Assembly: GCF_001591665.1 (NCBI RefSeq)
Contig: NZ_BCVI01000004.1
Span: 1-51,025 of the forward strand
From: Neobacillus soli NBRC 102451
GTDB taxonomy: Bacteria; Bacillota; Bacilli; Bacillales; Cytobacillaceae
Reading direction: 5' to 3'
Length of the DNA stretch: 51,025 nucleotides
Positions 18,225 through 27,438 of this stretch are shown piece by piece. A program made the position numbers and the translations under genes. The notes under the pieces were generated by a model that was not told where the DNA came from, did no database searches, and saw nothing but the letters and a program-made list of their open reading frames with translations. The number at the start of each line of letters is the position of its first letter. Within the stretch, counting starts at the first letter, position 1.

Positions 18225-18875
18225 ATGAAGAATCAGATCATTGAACAAACGAAAGTTTATGTCCGTAATGAATTAGGAGAAGACGCCACAGGTCATGATT
18301 GGTTCCATGTCGACCGTGTCCGGCGTAACGCCTTACATATTTGCCAAGAAGAAAAGATCGGAGAACCGTTTATCATTGAAATGGCAGCACTCCTCCATGA
18401 TATACCTGATGAAAAATTAAATGAAAGTGCTGAAAAGGGAAAGGAGAAATTAGCTTCTTTTTTTCAGAGAATCACACTTCCTGATGAAGCCAAGAACCAT
18501 ATCATCCAAATTATCGAATCGATTTCCTATAAAGGCGGAAGAAAAACAGAGCTTAAAACGGTTGAGGCAAAAATCGTTCAAGATGCGGACCGCTTAGATG
18601 CGATTGGGGCGATTGGGATCGCCAGAGCATTTGCCTACGGAGGCAAAAAAGGACAGCTCATTTACGACCCAAACATTGCAATCAGGGCAGAAATGAGCCT
18701 TGACGAATATCGAAAAGGAAAATCAACAAGCATTCATCATTTCTATGAAAAACTATTAAAACTAAAGGATTTAATGAATACAGAAGCGGCCAGAAAAATG
18801 GCGGAGAGCCGGCAGCAAATGATGGTCGTCTTTTTAGAACAATTTTATCAAGAATGGGATGAACAAGAATTATGA
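18225..18875 (+). CDS. ypgQ: HD-domain phosphohydrolase (YpgQ-like)
   Basis: 216 aa. HD-family metal-binding motifs are visible: HDWFHVDRV (first His), ALLHDIPDEKL (HD pair) and a late QDADRLDAIGAIG. It matches B. subtilis YpgQ, a small metal-dependent nucleotide hydrolase. The stop overlaps the ATG of the next gene (ATGA), showing translational coupling with the ABC-F gene. The Shine-Dalgarno before the ATG at 18225 is weak. Confidence 0.87.
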   Translation: MKNQIIEQTKVYVRNELGEDATGHDWFHVDRVRRNALHICQEEKIGEPFIIEMAALLHDIPDEKLNESAEKGKEKLASFFQRITLPDEAKNHIIQIIESISYKGGRKTELKTVEAKIVQDADRLDAIGAIGIARAFAYGGKKGQLIYDPNIAIRAEMSLDEYRKGKSTSIHHFYEKLLKLKDLMNTEAARKMAESRQQMMVVFLEQFYQEWDEQEL

Positions 18876-20764
18876 AAATGCTCACGGTGGAAAATGTTTC
18901 AAAAACATATGGGGAGAAACAGCTCTTTAACAATATTTCTATCACAATAAGCGAAAAAGAGCGGGTCGGTTTAATCGGGATCAATGGAACGGGGAAATCC
19001 TCGTTATTAAAAGTCATTGCTGGATTGGACACTCCTGATGAGGGAAAAATTATCACTGGCAAGGACTATACCATTTCGTTTTTAGACCAGCAGCCAGAGA
19101 TAGATGCAGACAAAACGGTTCTTGAACAAGTCTTTCACGGAGAAGCACCCATTTTAAAACTAATGCGTGAATACGAAAATACTTTATTGAAACTGAATGT
19201 ATCTCCAAATGATGCGTTGGTCCAAGAGGAGCTTTTTCAATTACAAAAGCAAATGGATGCCTTGAATGCCTGGGATGCAAGCACGAATGCTAAGTCGATT
19301 TTAATGAAATTAGGAATAGAGGATTTTACGAAAAAAGTCGGGGAGATGTCGGGCGGGCAAAAAAAGCGTGTCGCCTTAGCACAAGTACTTATTGCCGAAC
19401 CTGATTTACTCATCTTAGATGAACCGACAAACCATCTTGACTTTGATTCGGTTAAGTGGCTGGAGGACTACCTAAGCAGATATAATGGCTCTATTTTGCT
19501 GGTCACTCATGATCGCTACTTTTTAGACCGTGTTGCCAACAGAATGTTTGAATTAGACGGCGGCAACCTCTATAGCTACAAGGGAAATTATGCGGCCTTT
19601 CTAGAAGCAAAGGCGATTCGCGAGGAAAATGACGCGGCAACCTTTGAAAAAAATAAAAACCTTTTCAGAAGAGAACTCGAATGGATGAGACGCGGTGCCA
19701 AAGCAAGGTCCACGAAGCAAAAGGCTCGTATCGGGCGCTTCGAGGAACTTGATGAAAAGGTTTCTGGCGGGAAACAAACTGGCGAGAAGTTGGATATCTC
19801 GTTAAATGGCAGCAGGCTTGGCAAACAGGTTTTTGAGCTGAAGGATGCTTCTAAGCGCTTCCAAGAAAAAACAATCCTCACTCAGTTTAATTTGCTTGTG
19901 AAGCCGGGTGACCGGATTGGGATTATTGGAAAGAATGGGACCGGGAAATCAACTTTATTAAATATCCTTGCCAAACGAATCCCGCTTGATGAGGGTGAAT
20001 TCATCATGGGTCAAACCGTAAAAATTGCTTATTATACACAAGAAAACGAAGATTTAGATGAAAGTAAGCGAATGATTGAATACATCAAGGAAACAGCCGC
20101 GATTGTCGAAACATCGGATGGAAAAACGATTTCGGCCGCACAAATGCTGGAACGCTTTCTCTTCCCGCCATTTACGCATGGGACACCCATCCGCAAGCTG
20201 TCCGGCGGGGAAAAACGCCGTCTATACTTATTGAAACTTTTAATGACCGCACCAAACGTTCTCTTACTGGATGAGCCGACCAATGATCTTGATACACAAA
20301 CCTTGACCGTTCTTGAAGATTATCTGGAAGAATTCCCTGGAGTCGTCATAACAGTTTCCCATGACCGCTATTTCCTTGATAAAGTAGCGGAACAGCTTTT
20401 AGTTTTACAAGGAGAAGGGGAAATAGCAGCCTTCTTCGGTAATTACAGCGAATATCTTGAAAAAGAAACGATTCCTGATGTAAGAAAAACAGGAACGGTT
20501 GCGACCCCGCCGCCATCGAAGGGGCAAGAAAAAGAAAAGAAAAAAAAGATGTCCTATATGGAGAAAAAAGAGTGGGCTTCCATTGATGAAGTTATCGCTA
20601 AGACGGAAGCACGTCTTGAAGAGGTTGCTGAAGAGATGGAAAAGGCAGGAAGTGATTTTACAAAAGCACAGGATTTAATGAAAGAGGCAGCCGAATTAAA
20701 CGAAAAGCTCGAGCAAACAATTGAACGATGGACTGTTTTAGCAGAACTGGCCGAAAATGAATAG
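18872..20764 (+). CDS. yfmR: ABC-F translation factor (YfmR/Uup type)
   Basis: 630-aa soluble protein with two ABC ATPase domains and no membrane segments. Walker A GINGTGKSS (about residues 37-45) and GKNGTGKST (about 355); signatures MSGGQKKRVALAQ and LSGGEKRRLYLLK; Walker B LLILDEPTNHLDF and LLLDEPTNDLD. A C-terminal Lys/Glu-rich coiled coil (about residues 550-630) is typical of YfmR/Uup. Such proteins act in the ribosomal E site to relieve stalled translation. It overlaps ypgQ by 4 nt. Confidence 0.93.
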   Translation: MKMLTVENVSKTYGEKQLFNNISITISEKERVGLIGINGTGKSSLLKVIAGLDTPDEGKIITGKDYTISFLDQQPEIDADKTVLEQVFHGEAPILKLMREYENTLLKLNVSPNDALVQEELFQLQKQMDALNAWDASTNAKSILMKLGIEDFTKKVGEMSGGQKKRVALAQVLIAEPDLLILDEPTNHLDFDSVKWLEDYLSRYNGSILLVTHDRYFLDRVANRMFELDGGNLYSYKGNYAAFLEAKAIREENDAATFEKNKNLFRRELEWMRRGAKARSTKQKARIGRFEELDEKVSGGKQTGEKLDISLNGSRLGKQVFELKDASKRFQEKTILTQFNLLVKPGDRIGIIGKNGTGKSTLLNILAKRIPLDEGEFIMGQTVKIAYYTQENEDLDESKRMIEYIKETAAIVETSDGKTISAAQMLERFLFPPFTHGTPIRKLSGGEKRRLYLLKLLMTAPNVLLLDEPTNDLDTQTLTVLEDYLEEFPGVVITVSHDRYFLDKVAEQLLVLQGEGEIAAFFGNYSEYLEKETIPDVRKTGTVATPPPSKGQEKEKKKKMSYMEKKEWASIDEVIAKTEARLEEVAEEMEKAGSDFTKAQDLMKEAAELNEKLEQTIERWTVLAELAENE

Positions 20765-20849
20765 ACCCTTTAATAAAGCATATCCGGTGAATGAATGATA
20801 CCTAATATGCTAAACTTGTAAAAAGAAACCAATGGAATAAGGTGATGTG

Positions 20850-21986
20850 TTGAAAATTAAGGCGATTGAACCAACGCCAAGTCCTAATACAATGAAAATC
20901 CTTTTAAACCAAGAACTGCAAATGGGAAAAAGCCATAATTATAAAAGAGAAACAGTTAATGAGGCACCACCCATCATTCAGGCCATTTTACAAATTGAGG
21001 GTATTAAGGGTGTGTACCATGTAGCGGATTTTCTCGCAGTGGAAAGAAACGCCAAATTTGATTGGAAGGAATTACTGCCCAAGGTCCGCCAAGCTTTTGG
21101 TGAAAAAGCTGATGATACTATTCCAGCCGAAAAGTTGGATGAACATTATGGTGAAATAAAGGTGGAAATCCAACTATTTAAGGGAATCCCGCTCCAAGTG
21201 AAGCTTACCGATAGCAGTGCGGAGCACAGATTTGGGATGCCTGAATACTTTTTAAAAGCAAGGGAGCGTGCCCAGCTTCCTGAAGATAACTATATTCTCT
21301 TGCGAAAATGGCAGAATCAAGGTGTCCGCTATGGTGATTTTGATCAGATTGGCCAGGAGGTTGTCGAGGAATTAATTGCAGCCTATCCTACCGGGCGCTT
21401 GGAAGAACTGGTGGCTAAGGCCCAAGCGAGTGAAACGACAACTTCGGAACAACGACCTATCCGACATCGCAAGCATGTGACGATGGAAGACTTACAAAAT
21501 CCAGAATGGCAAGTCCGCTACCAGCTCCTCGAGCAAATGGAGGACCCTGAGCTAAAGGATTTACCTGTTCTTGAAAAAGCATTAGCGGATGAGAAGCCTT
21601 CCATTCGCAGACTTGCAACGGTGTACCTAGGCATGATTAAGGACAAAGAGGTACTGCCGTTTTTATATAAGGCACTAAAGGATAAAACCGTGACCGTCCG
21701 CAGAACAGCAGGCGATTGCTTGTCAGATTTAGGCTTTCCAGAAGCGGCTGACAAAATGGCCAATGCCTTGAAAGATCCTAGCAAATTAGTTCGTTGGCGG
21801 GCAGCCATGTTTTTATATGAAGTAGGGGACGAAAAGTCCTTGCCGGCTTTAAAATCGGCAGAGAATGACCCTGAATTTGAAGTCAGCATGCAAATAAAAA
21901 TGGCGATTGAAAGAATTGAAGGCGGCGAGGAAGCCAAAGGATCTGTCTGGAAGCAAATGACTGACGCAAGAAAAGCAGAGCAGTAG
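20850..21986 (+). CDS. ypgR: YpgR/CvfC-like protein: Nfu N-domain plus HEAT repeats
   Basis: 378-aa protein. Residues 1-85 are Nfu_N-like (IEPTPSPNTMKILLN, then GIKGVYHVADFLAVER). The C-terminal half, about 205-360, consists of HEAT-like repeats (for example PSIRRLATVYLGMI and VTVRRTAGDCLSDLG). It matches B. subtilis YpgR and S. aureus conserved virulence factor C; the biochemical role is not established. AAGGTGAT precedes, giving 5 nt to the TTG at 20850 and only 2 nt to the GTG at 20847, so TTG is chosen. Confidence 0.87.
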   Translation: MKIKAIEPTPSPNTMKILLNQELQMGKSHNYKRETVNEAPPIIQAILQIEGIKGVYHVADFLAVERNAKFDWKELLPKVRQAFGEKADDTIPAEKLDEHYGEIKVEIQLFKGIPLQVKLTDSSAEHRFGMPEYFLKARERAQLPEDNYILLRKWQNQGVRYGDFDQIGQEVVEELIAAYPTGRLEELVAKAQASETTTSEQRPIRHRKHVTMEDLQNPEWQVRYQLLEQMEDPELKDLPVLEKALADEKPSIRRLATVYLGMIKDKEVLPFLYKALKDKTVTVRRTAGDCLSDLGFPEAADKMANALKDPSKLVRWRAAMFLYEVGDEKSLPALKSAENDPEFEVSMQIKMAIERIEGGEEAKGSVWKQMTDARKAEQ

Positions 21987-22052
21987 CTTGGCCAAATTGC
22001 CTCATTTATGCAATTATAGTATCCTAAAGAGGAAGAAATGGAGTGATAAGAT

Positions 22053-22487
22053 TTGTCAAATGCCTATGATGAATATATGAAGCAAGTGGTCTTGCCTATG
22101 CGTGAAGAATTGACAAGAGCAGGTTTTGAGGAGTTAACTACGGATGAAGCTGTAGAGCAGTTCATGGAAAAAGTGAATGGAACAACCTTGGTTGTTGTAA
22201 ATTCGGTTTGCGGATGTGCTGCCGGATTGGCACGTCCAGCAGCAACACAAGCTGTCCTAAATAGCGAGAAAAAACCGGACCATCTTGTAACGGTTTTTGC
22301 CGGTCAAGATAAAGAAGCCACTGCAAAAATGCGCGAATTTTTTGCCGGCTATGAGCCATCATCACCATCGATGGCCCTATTAAAGGATAAAGAAGTCGTC
22401 CATTTCATACCACGTCACGATATTGAGGGTGTTCCGATGGAAGTAGTTATGAAAAATGTATTGACTGCATTAAAAGATAATTGCTAA
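22053..22487 (+). CDS. brxA: Bacilliredoxin BrxA (YphP)
   Basis: 144-aa thioredoxin-fold protein with the CGC active site (C53-G-C55, in NSVCGCAAGLARP) typical of BrxA/YphP. It removes bacillithiol from S-bacillithiolated proteins in the cytosol. The TTG start at 22053 is preceded by GGAGTGATAAG. It has its own terminator. YpgR lies upstream, and YpjP and the Ter cluster downstream. Confidence 0.93.
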   Translation: MSNAYDEYMKQVVLPMREELTRAGFEELTTDEAVEQFMEKVNGTTLVVVNSVCGCAAGLARPAATQAVLNSEKKPDHLVTVFAGQDKEATAKMREFFAGYEPSSPSMALLKDKEVVHFIPRHDIEGVPMEVVMKNVLTALKDNC

Positions 22488-22501
22488 ATTGGATATCAGA
22501 T

Positions 22502-22531
22502 AACCGAAAGCATACTGCTTTCGGTTTTTTA
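22502..22531 (+). terminator. Intrinsic terminator after brxA
   Basis: A perfect 11-bp stem AACCGAAAGCA/TGCTTTCGGTT followed by TTTT. Confidence 0.93.
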
Positions 22532-22699
22532 TATTTTTCGGTTCAAAGCTATGAATTTAGTAGTTTGTCCAAAAATTTTAAAATATTCATATTGTTTTTT
22601 TCCAATTCTGTTAAAATAGAAGTATAATATTTTGTATGAACTTCTAATTTCAGATAAAGATAGTTAAATAATTCTTGAAAAGAATAAGGTGATCAAAAA

Positions 22700-23293
22700 A
22701 TGAACAATTGGCTTCGTAAATCATTATTTGTGATGGTTTCGATTTTAACCTTTGGTCTTGTTACGCCAACAAACTTAATGAACTCCGTATATGCTGAGAA
22801 TCCGAAGGAACAAGAAGGCATCAATGCGGCATCTACCGCTGGCAGCTTCGGTCAACCGACCGGGTTTATTGAGGAATCAGAATTTGATAGGGAAAAATTT
22901 ATGGATGCATTGATAAAACAGGCGGAATTGCAGTCCTATCAAAAATTTGGTGCAAAAATAAAACCTGTAATCGAAGATGAATTCAGGGAAATTATTATGC
23001 CGAATATCGAAAAGGCACTTGATAAAACGTCTGAACAATTTCCAGAGGAAGATTTAAAAAATCTCACAATTACGGAAGTGCCGAGTGCAGGATATTCAGA
23101 AAAAATTTTTAATATCAAAAACCAGCTGATGGGTAAAGATATTCTCCGTTTTCATGTAAGACGGGACAATCCTCCCCAATCCGGTTACTGGTTCAATTTC
23201 CATTATCATACCTACCATGATGATTTCCAAAGCCACCATGACCTAGGATCTATTTATTGGGCAAAAAATACACCGCCAAAATGGATGAGTTAG
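22700..23293 (+). CDS. ypjP: YpjP-like secreted/cell-envelope protein
   Basis: 197 aa. An N-terminal signal peptide (basic NNWLRK, hydrophobic core, cleavage likely after VYA at about residue 31) is followed by a soluble domain. Its C-terminal part, RFHVRRDNPPQSGYWFNFHYHTYHDD, is rich in His and aromatic residues. It matches B. subtilis YpjP in size and pattern; function unknown. In B. subtilis ypjP is near thyB-dfrA; here the Ter locus lies between them. The ATG follows AATAAGGTGATC. Confidence 0.82.
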   Translation: MNNWLRKSLFVMVSILTFGLVTPTNLMNSVYAENPKEQEGINAASTAGSFGQPTGFIEESEFDREKFMDALIKQAELQSYQKFGAKIKPVIEDEFREIIMPNIEKALDKTSEQFPEEDLKNLTITEVPSAGYSEKIFNIKNQLMGKDILRFHVRRDNPPQSGYWFNFHYHTYHDDFQSHHDLGSIYWAKNTPPKWMS

Positions 23294-23338
23294 CGCTTGG
23301 ATTTGCGAAAGGGCTGGAAAAAATTTTATTATAATAAA

Positions 23339-23364
23339 TGAAACCTTTTTATGAGAAACTCGTA
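23339..23364 (+). promoter_or_regulatory. Sigma-W-type ECF promoter of the terD-terC unit
   Basis: TGAAAC (23339-23344), exactly 16 nt, then CGTA (23361-23364). This is the full B. subtilis sigma-W consensus. It lies 35 nt before the terD start. In B. subtilis the related yceCDEFGH operon is controlled by ECF sigma factors, so the assignment agrees with family knowledge. Confidence 0.85.
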
Positions 23365-23398
23365 AATAGACTATTACCCAAATTGGAGGAATGAAAAA

Positions 23399-23980
23399 AT
23401 GGCAGTAAGCTTGTCAAAAGGTCAAAAGGTTGACTTAACAAAAACAAATCCTGGCTTAACGAATGTGGTCGTCGGGCTTGGCTGGGACACCAATAAATAT
23501 GATGGCGGGAATGATTTTGATTTAGATTCATCTGTTTTCCTATTAGGTGAAAATGGCAAGGTGACAAACGAATCAGATTTTGTCTTCTACAATAATCCGC
23601 AAGGGGCAAATGGGGCAGTAGTACATACGGGTGATAACCGCACTGGTGCTGGTGACGGTGATGATGAAGGAGTAAAAGTTAATCTAACAGCTGTTCCGGC
23701 AAATGTTCAGCGAATTGCTTTTACAATCACAATTCATGATGCGGAAACCAGGAATCAAAACTTTGGGCAAGTCTCAAATGCGTATGCGCGAATTTACAAT
23801 GAAGCAAACGGCGAAGAATTGATCCGCTACGATTTAGGCGAAGATTTTTCGATTGAAACAGCGGTTGTTGTCGGTGAATTGTACCGTCACAACGGTGAGT
23901 GGAAATTCAGTGCCATCGGCAGCGGCTATCAAGGCGGATTAGCCGCACTGGCAACTGATTTTGGCTTATCAATAGGTTAA
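23399..23980 (+). CDS. TerD-family stress protein (YceD/E-like), copy 1
   Basis: 193-aa TerD-domain protein. The Ca2+-binding acidic motifs DFDLDSS and [14 protein letters not shown], plus the [14 protein letters not shown] signature, are intact. TerD proteins are cytosolic and associate with TerC and other partners at the membrane under tellurite, metal or envelope stress. The ATG at 23399 follows GGAGG. It is the first gene behind a sigma-W-type promoter; a short terminator stands between it and terC, so part of transcription may stop here. Confidence 0.93.
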   Translation: MAVSLSKGQKVDLTKTNPGLTNVVVGLGWDTNKYDGGNDFDLDSSVFLLGENGKVTNESDFVFYNNPQGANGAVVHTGDNRTGAGDGDDEGVKVNLTAVPANVQRIAFTITIHDAETRNQNFGQVSNAYARIYNEANGEELIRYDLGEDFSIETAVVVGELYRHNGEWKFSAIGSGYQGGLAALATDFGLSIG

Positions 23981-23998
23981 ACATTAGAAATATTATAG

Positions 23999-24024
23999 GA
24001 TCCAGCAGTTTGCTGGGTCTTTTT
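23999..24024 (+). terminator. Short internal terminator between terD and terC
   Basis: A 9-bp stem GATCCAGCA/TGCTGGGTC (one G-U), 3-nt loop, then TTTTT. Only 37 nt remain before terC, with no visible promoter, so read-through is expected. Confidence 0.7.
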
Positions 24025-24061
24025 AAAAAATTATGTATACAATCTAGGAGGAATTGCTTCA

Positions 24062-24847
24062 ATGTCAGTTTTAAATCACATCTTGGACACATATGCGCAA
24101 TTTTTTGATTTGAATATGTGGGGAAAGATATTATCCGATCCAGTCAGCTGGGGACTAATTGGTACTCTAATTATTTTAGAAGGGTTGCTTTCTGCTGATA
24201 ACGCGCTTGTTTTAGCAGTTATGGTTAAACACTTACCACCTAAAAAGCGGAAAAGGGCCCTGTTCTATGGTTTGTTGGGTGCATACGTATTCAGATTTAT
24301 CGCCATTGGAATCGGAGTATACTTAATCGAGTTTTGGGTCATTAAAGCCCTTGGTGCCGCGTATCTAGCATGGTTGGCGATTAAGTATTTCATCGATAAG
24401 CGTAAAGGAGATGCTAATGACGCCGAGGAGGAAGTAGAAGGTTTGAACCAAGGTGGATTGCTTATCCGCTTATTTGGTACCTTCTGGGGAACAGTAGCTG
24501 CTGTTGAATTAATGGATATAGCTTTCTCAGTTGATAGCGTTCTTGCTGCATTTGGAGTCAGCAACCAGGTATGGATTTTATTTGTTGGTGGTATCCTTGG
24601 CGTTTTAATGATGCGAGGTGTTGCAGGGGTCTTTCTTACATTAATTGACAGGGTTCCTGAGCTTGAAACCACAGCTTATATCTTAATACTTATTATTTCT
24701 ATTAAGATGTTACTCAGCCTCCCGTTAATCGATATTCATATTGAATCCTTATATTTCTTTATCATTTTACTAGTAACCTTTGCTGCTACCTTTATTGTTC
24801 ATTTCATGAATAAGAAGAAAGAAGGAAGCAAAGAAGCTAATCAATAA
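24062..24847 (+). CDS. yceF: TerC-family membrane protein (YceF/MeeF-like)
   Basis: 261-aa integral membrane protein with about seven hydrophobic segments. Conserved acidic membrane residues lie in LEGLLSADNALVLAV and VELMDIAFSVDSVLAAF. B. subtilis TerC proteins YceF and YkoY export manganese and help metallate secreted enzymes. The ATG at 24062 is preceded by AGGAGG. It lies between two terminators in the first Ter transcription unit. No yybP-ykoY riboswitch was recognised upstream. Confidence 0.93.
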   Translation: MSVLNHILDTYAQFFDLNMWGKILSDPVSWGLIGTLIILEGLLSADNALVLAVMVKHLPPKKRKRALFYGLLGAYVFRFIAIGIGVYLIEFWVIKALGAAYLAWLAIKYFIDKRKGDANDAEEEVEGLNQGGLLIRLFGTFWGTVAAVELMDIAFSVDSVLAAFGVSNQVWILFVGGILGVLMMRGVAGVFLTLIDRVPELETTAYILILIISIKMLLSLPLIDIHIESLYFFIILLVTFAATFIVHFMNKKKEGSKEANQ

Positions 24848-24856
24848 ATATTGCTT

Positions 24857-24897
24857 AATAAAGGGGAACTGACGAGAGTCCGTCTCCTTTATTTTTT
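24857..24897 (+). terminator. Terminator between terC and the biosynthetic genes
   Basis: The 11-bp stem AATAAAGGGGA/TCTCCTTTATT (one G-U) has a second small GAC/GTC stem inside the loop, then TTTT. Only 26 nt separate it from the next start codon, too little for a promoter, so the downstream genes must be reached by read-through. Confidence 0.8.
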
Positions 24898-24923
24898 ACC
24901 CTTTTAAAGAGGAGAAATTGGTT

Positions 24924-26111
24924 ATGGAACTTTTTACATATTTTTATGAGGATGAAATCGAACGATTTTTCTTTCAAAAGCCGCAGACTTTTACAAAATA
25001 TACAAATCGTGAACTTTTGTCCTATGGTTTAGGTGCGACACTCTACATGCCTGCTACACGCCCGAATATTCATCAGGAAATTCTCTCAAAAAAGCATGAA
25101 GGTTTGACCTCCCTCGTTATTGACCTTGAAGATGCCGTGGGCGATAACGAAGTTAAAAAGGCCGAGGCACTACTCATTGTGGAACTGTTAAAATTGTATG
25201 CTGAATTGAATAAAGGTTATTTAAGTTTTCTTGATTTACCGCTCATGTTTATCCGGATTCGTAACCTTGAGCAATTTAAACGGGTTACTGAACAATTAGG
25301 TGATGCGACTAAGCTTCTGACAGGTGCAGTCCTGCCGAAGTTTGGATCCGAAAATGGCGAAGGATTATTAACAGAGGTTCTTCGTATTCATTCGGAGCAG
25401 CATCCTTTTTATGCAATGCCGATTCTGGAGACAGATAAGGTGATTCAAAAAGAAACGAGAATAGAAGAATTAATGAACATCAAGCATCTTCTCGATCAAT
25501 ACAGGGGTAATATTCTGAATGTTCGGATTGGGGCGACTGATTTTTGCGGATTGTATGGAATTCGCCGGAGTGCGGATACAACCGTTTATGATATTGCTGT
25601 ATTAAGAGATTGCATTTCAGATATTATCAATGTCTTTCAAAGGTTTGATAGTGGATATGTGGTCTCCGGACCCGTATGGGAGTATTTTTCGGCTAAACAG
25701 AGGATGTTAAAGCCGCAGCTGAGGCAAACTCCGTTTCGAGAACGGTACGGGGATGAGGGGCTGAAATGGAGAGCCAAATTAATTAACGACCATATGGACG
25801 GATTAATTCAAGAAATACTCATGGATATCGCAAACGGTATAACAGGAAAAACAATTATCCATCCATCACATATTAAAGTAGTTCAGGCCCTTAATGTTGT
25901 TACCTATGAGGAATATATTGATGCCAGCAATATCGTAAAAGCGGCAACAGGTGAAATTGGTGTCATGAAAAGTGATTTCGCTAATAAAATGAACGAAATA
26001 AAACCACATTATTATTGGGCAAAAAAAATTATTTTAAAATCAAAGCTGTACGGGGTGCTCCATGAAGAATTCACAAACATTGACCTTATCAAAAAAGAAG
26101 TATACGTATAA
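24924..26111 (+). CDS. Ter-associated TIM-barrel C-C bond lyase (CitE/HpcH-like)
   Basis: 395 aa. CitE-like TIM-barrel features: GATLYMPATRPN near residue 35, the acidic metal motif VIDLEDAVGD at 65-74, IRIRN, and ILNVRIGATDFCGLYGIRR. It fits the C-C bond lyase family found in Ter biosynthetic modules (Anantharaman, Iyer and Aravind 2012). The substrate is unknown. The ATG at 24924 is 9 nt from AGAGGAG, better than the in-frame TTG at 24918 (3 nt). The next gene starts 50 nt before its stop. Confidence 0.85.
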   Translation: MELFTYFYEDEIERFFFQKPQTFTKYTNRELLSYGLGATLYMPATRPNIHQEILSKKHEGLTSLVIDLEDAVGDNEVKKAEALLIVELLKLYAELNKGYLSFLDLPLMFIRIRNLEQFKRVTEQLGDATKLLTGAVLPKFGSENGEGLLTEVLRIHSEQHPFYAMPILETDKVIQKETRIEELMNIKHLLDQYRGNILNVRIGATDFCGLYGIRRSADTTVYDIAVLRDCISDIINVFQRFDSGYVVSGPVWEYFSAKQRMLKPQLRQTPFRERYGDEGLKWRAKLINDHMDGLIQEILMDIANGITGKTIIHPSHIKVVQALNVVTYEEYIDASNIVKAATGEIGVMKSDFANKMNEIKPHYYWAKKIILKSKLYGVLHEEFTNIDLIKKEVYV

Positions 26112-27438
26112 TACACTTGACTCGATTGAAACAGAAATTGAGCTTTCTGAAAATCCATTTCAATTGCCCATCGAAGAGTTATTTACCATGGCAGCACGAA
26201 TTAATAAGAAACGTTCGTTCTTGTTTGTAAGTAAGGTGCTTGGTAAACATTTACCGATAAATCCGAATAAAGGACTGCTTACGGCTGCCCTGTTGGCTGT
26301 AAGATTTATAGAATCTGTAAAAGGCTCAGAATGTGCGGAAAAGGAACGGCTATTATCTTTATTTACAACGGGAGATTCCTATAAAAGCTGCCCTTTTATT
26401 ACCGAGGATATTAATCCAGTGGTGATTGGCTTTGCAGAAACTGCCACCGCCCTCGGACATGCTTTCTTTGATTGCTTTCAATCGGCAGAGTTTTTTCATA
26501 CGACAAGGGAAGAAATTGTTGATAAAAATCCAGAAATAACCTTTGAAGAAGAGCATTCCCATGCGACATCACATCGCTGTTATATTCCATTAGATATGAT
26601 TAAGAATGAACGGGAAATCATTCTTGTTGATGATGAAATGACAACGGGAAAAACAGCCTTAAATATAATCCAATCCATTCATGCAAAATTTCCAAGACAT
26701 GTTTATACGGTGGTTTCCATTTTAGATTGGCGCTCAGAAGATAATAAAAAAAGCTTCCTACGGCTTGAGCATGCCCTTGGGATAAAAATTAATGTCGTAA
26801 GTCTAATGGCGGGAAAAGTCCAAGTGAAGCAGCTAAAAGAGATGGAAGAACACTCCGAAGAAAATGTGTGGGGCGAACAAGTTGATATGTCTCTAGAGTG
26901 GCTGCAGCTGTCCTCCTTTTTTACAGCGACTAGCTTTTTAGCGAATAGCAGCGATACTAAGGCGCCGTTTATTGATGGGACGGGACGTTTTGGTTTACGA
27001 AGTACTAAAAACAGCGAACTTCATCAGCAAGTTTCAGACGCTGCTGCATTCTTAAAACAAAAGAGAACTGGGGAAAAAACACTTTGCCTTGGGACGGGGG
27101 AATTCATGTATCTCCCAATGAAATTGGCATCACAAATGGGAAATGACGTTTTTTATCAATCAACGACGAGAAGCCCAATATATATCAAAAACATAGAAGG
27201 GTACGGTGCTAGATACGGGATTGCTTTTCATAATCCTGAAAATCAGGAAATTTCTCACTATGTTTATAATATCCCGCCGGGACATTACGATGAAATTTTT
27301 ATATTTTTTGAAAGAAAGGTAGAATTTGAGGAGCTTCGACCATTACTAAAGGAACTAGAAAAATTACAGATAAAGTCGATCAAGCTCGTATTTTTTTCTG
27401 AAAATCGAGGTGAACAAAATGCAGAAAACAAGCAATAA
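26062..27438 (+). CDS. Ter-associated phosphoribosyltransferase with TRSP domain
   Basis: 458 aa. The PRPP-binding loop IILVDDEMTTGKTA at residues 187-200 identifies a type I PRTase fold. The C-terminal part (about 310-450: FGLRSTKNSELH, LCLGTGEFMYLPMKLA, YQSTTRSPIY, YGIAFHNPE) corresponds to the TRSP domain of Ter-linked PRTases. It likely joins a base-like moiety with PRPP. It overlaps the lyase gene by 50 nt in another frame and the next gene by about 20 nt, which implies tight translational coupling. Confidence 0.85.
   Translation: MKNSQTLTLSKKKYTYNTLDSIETEIELSENPFQLPIEELFTMAARINKKRSFLFVSKVLGKHLPINPNKGLLTAALLAVRFIESVKGSECAEKERLLSLFTTGDSYKSCPFITEDINPVVIGFAETATALGHAFFDCFQSAEFFHTTREEIVDKNPEITFEEEHSHATSHRCYIPLDMIKNEREIILVDDEMTTGKTALNIIQSIHAKFPRHVYTVVSILDWRSEDNKKSFLRLEHALGIKINVVSLMAGKVQVKQLKEMEEHSEENVWGEQVDMSLEWLQLSSFFTATSFLANSSDTKAPFIDGTGRFGLRSTKNSELHQQVSDAAAFLKQKRTGEKTLCLGTGEFMYLPMKLASQMGNDVFYQSTTRSPIYIKNIEGYGARYGIAFHNPENQEISHYVYNIPPGHYDEIFIFFERKVEFEELRPLLKELEKLQIKSIKLVFFSENRGEQNAENKQ

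Noticed and set aside
24040..24062. yybP-ykoY manganese riboswitch before terC
   Set aside because: Only about 40 nt lie between the terD terminator and the terC start, too short for the aptamer, and no matching motif is visible.
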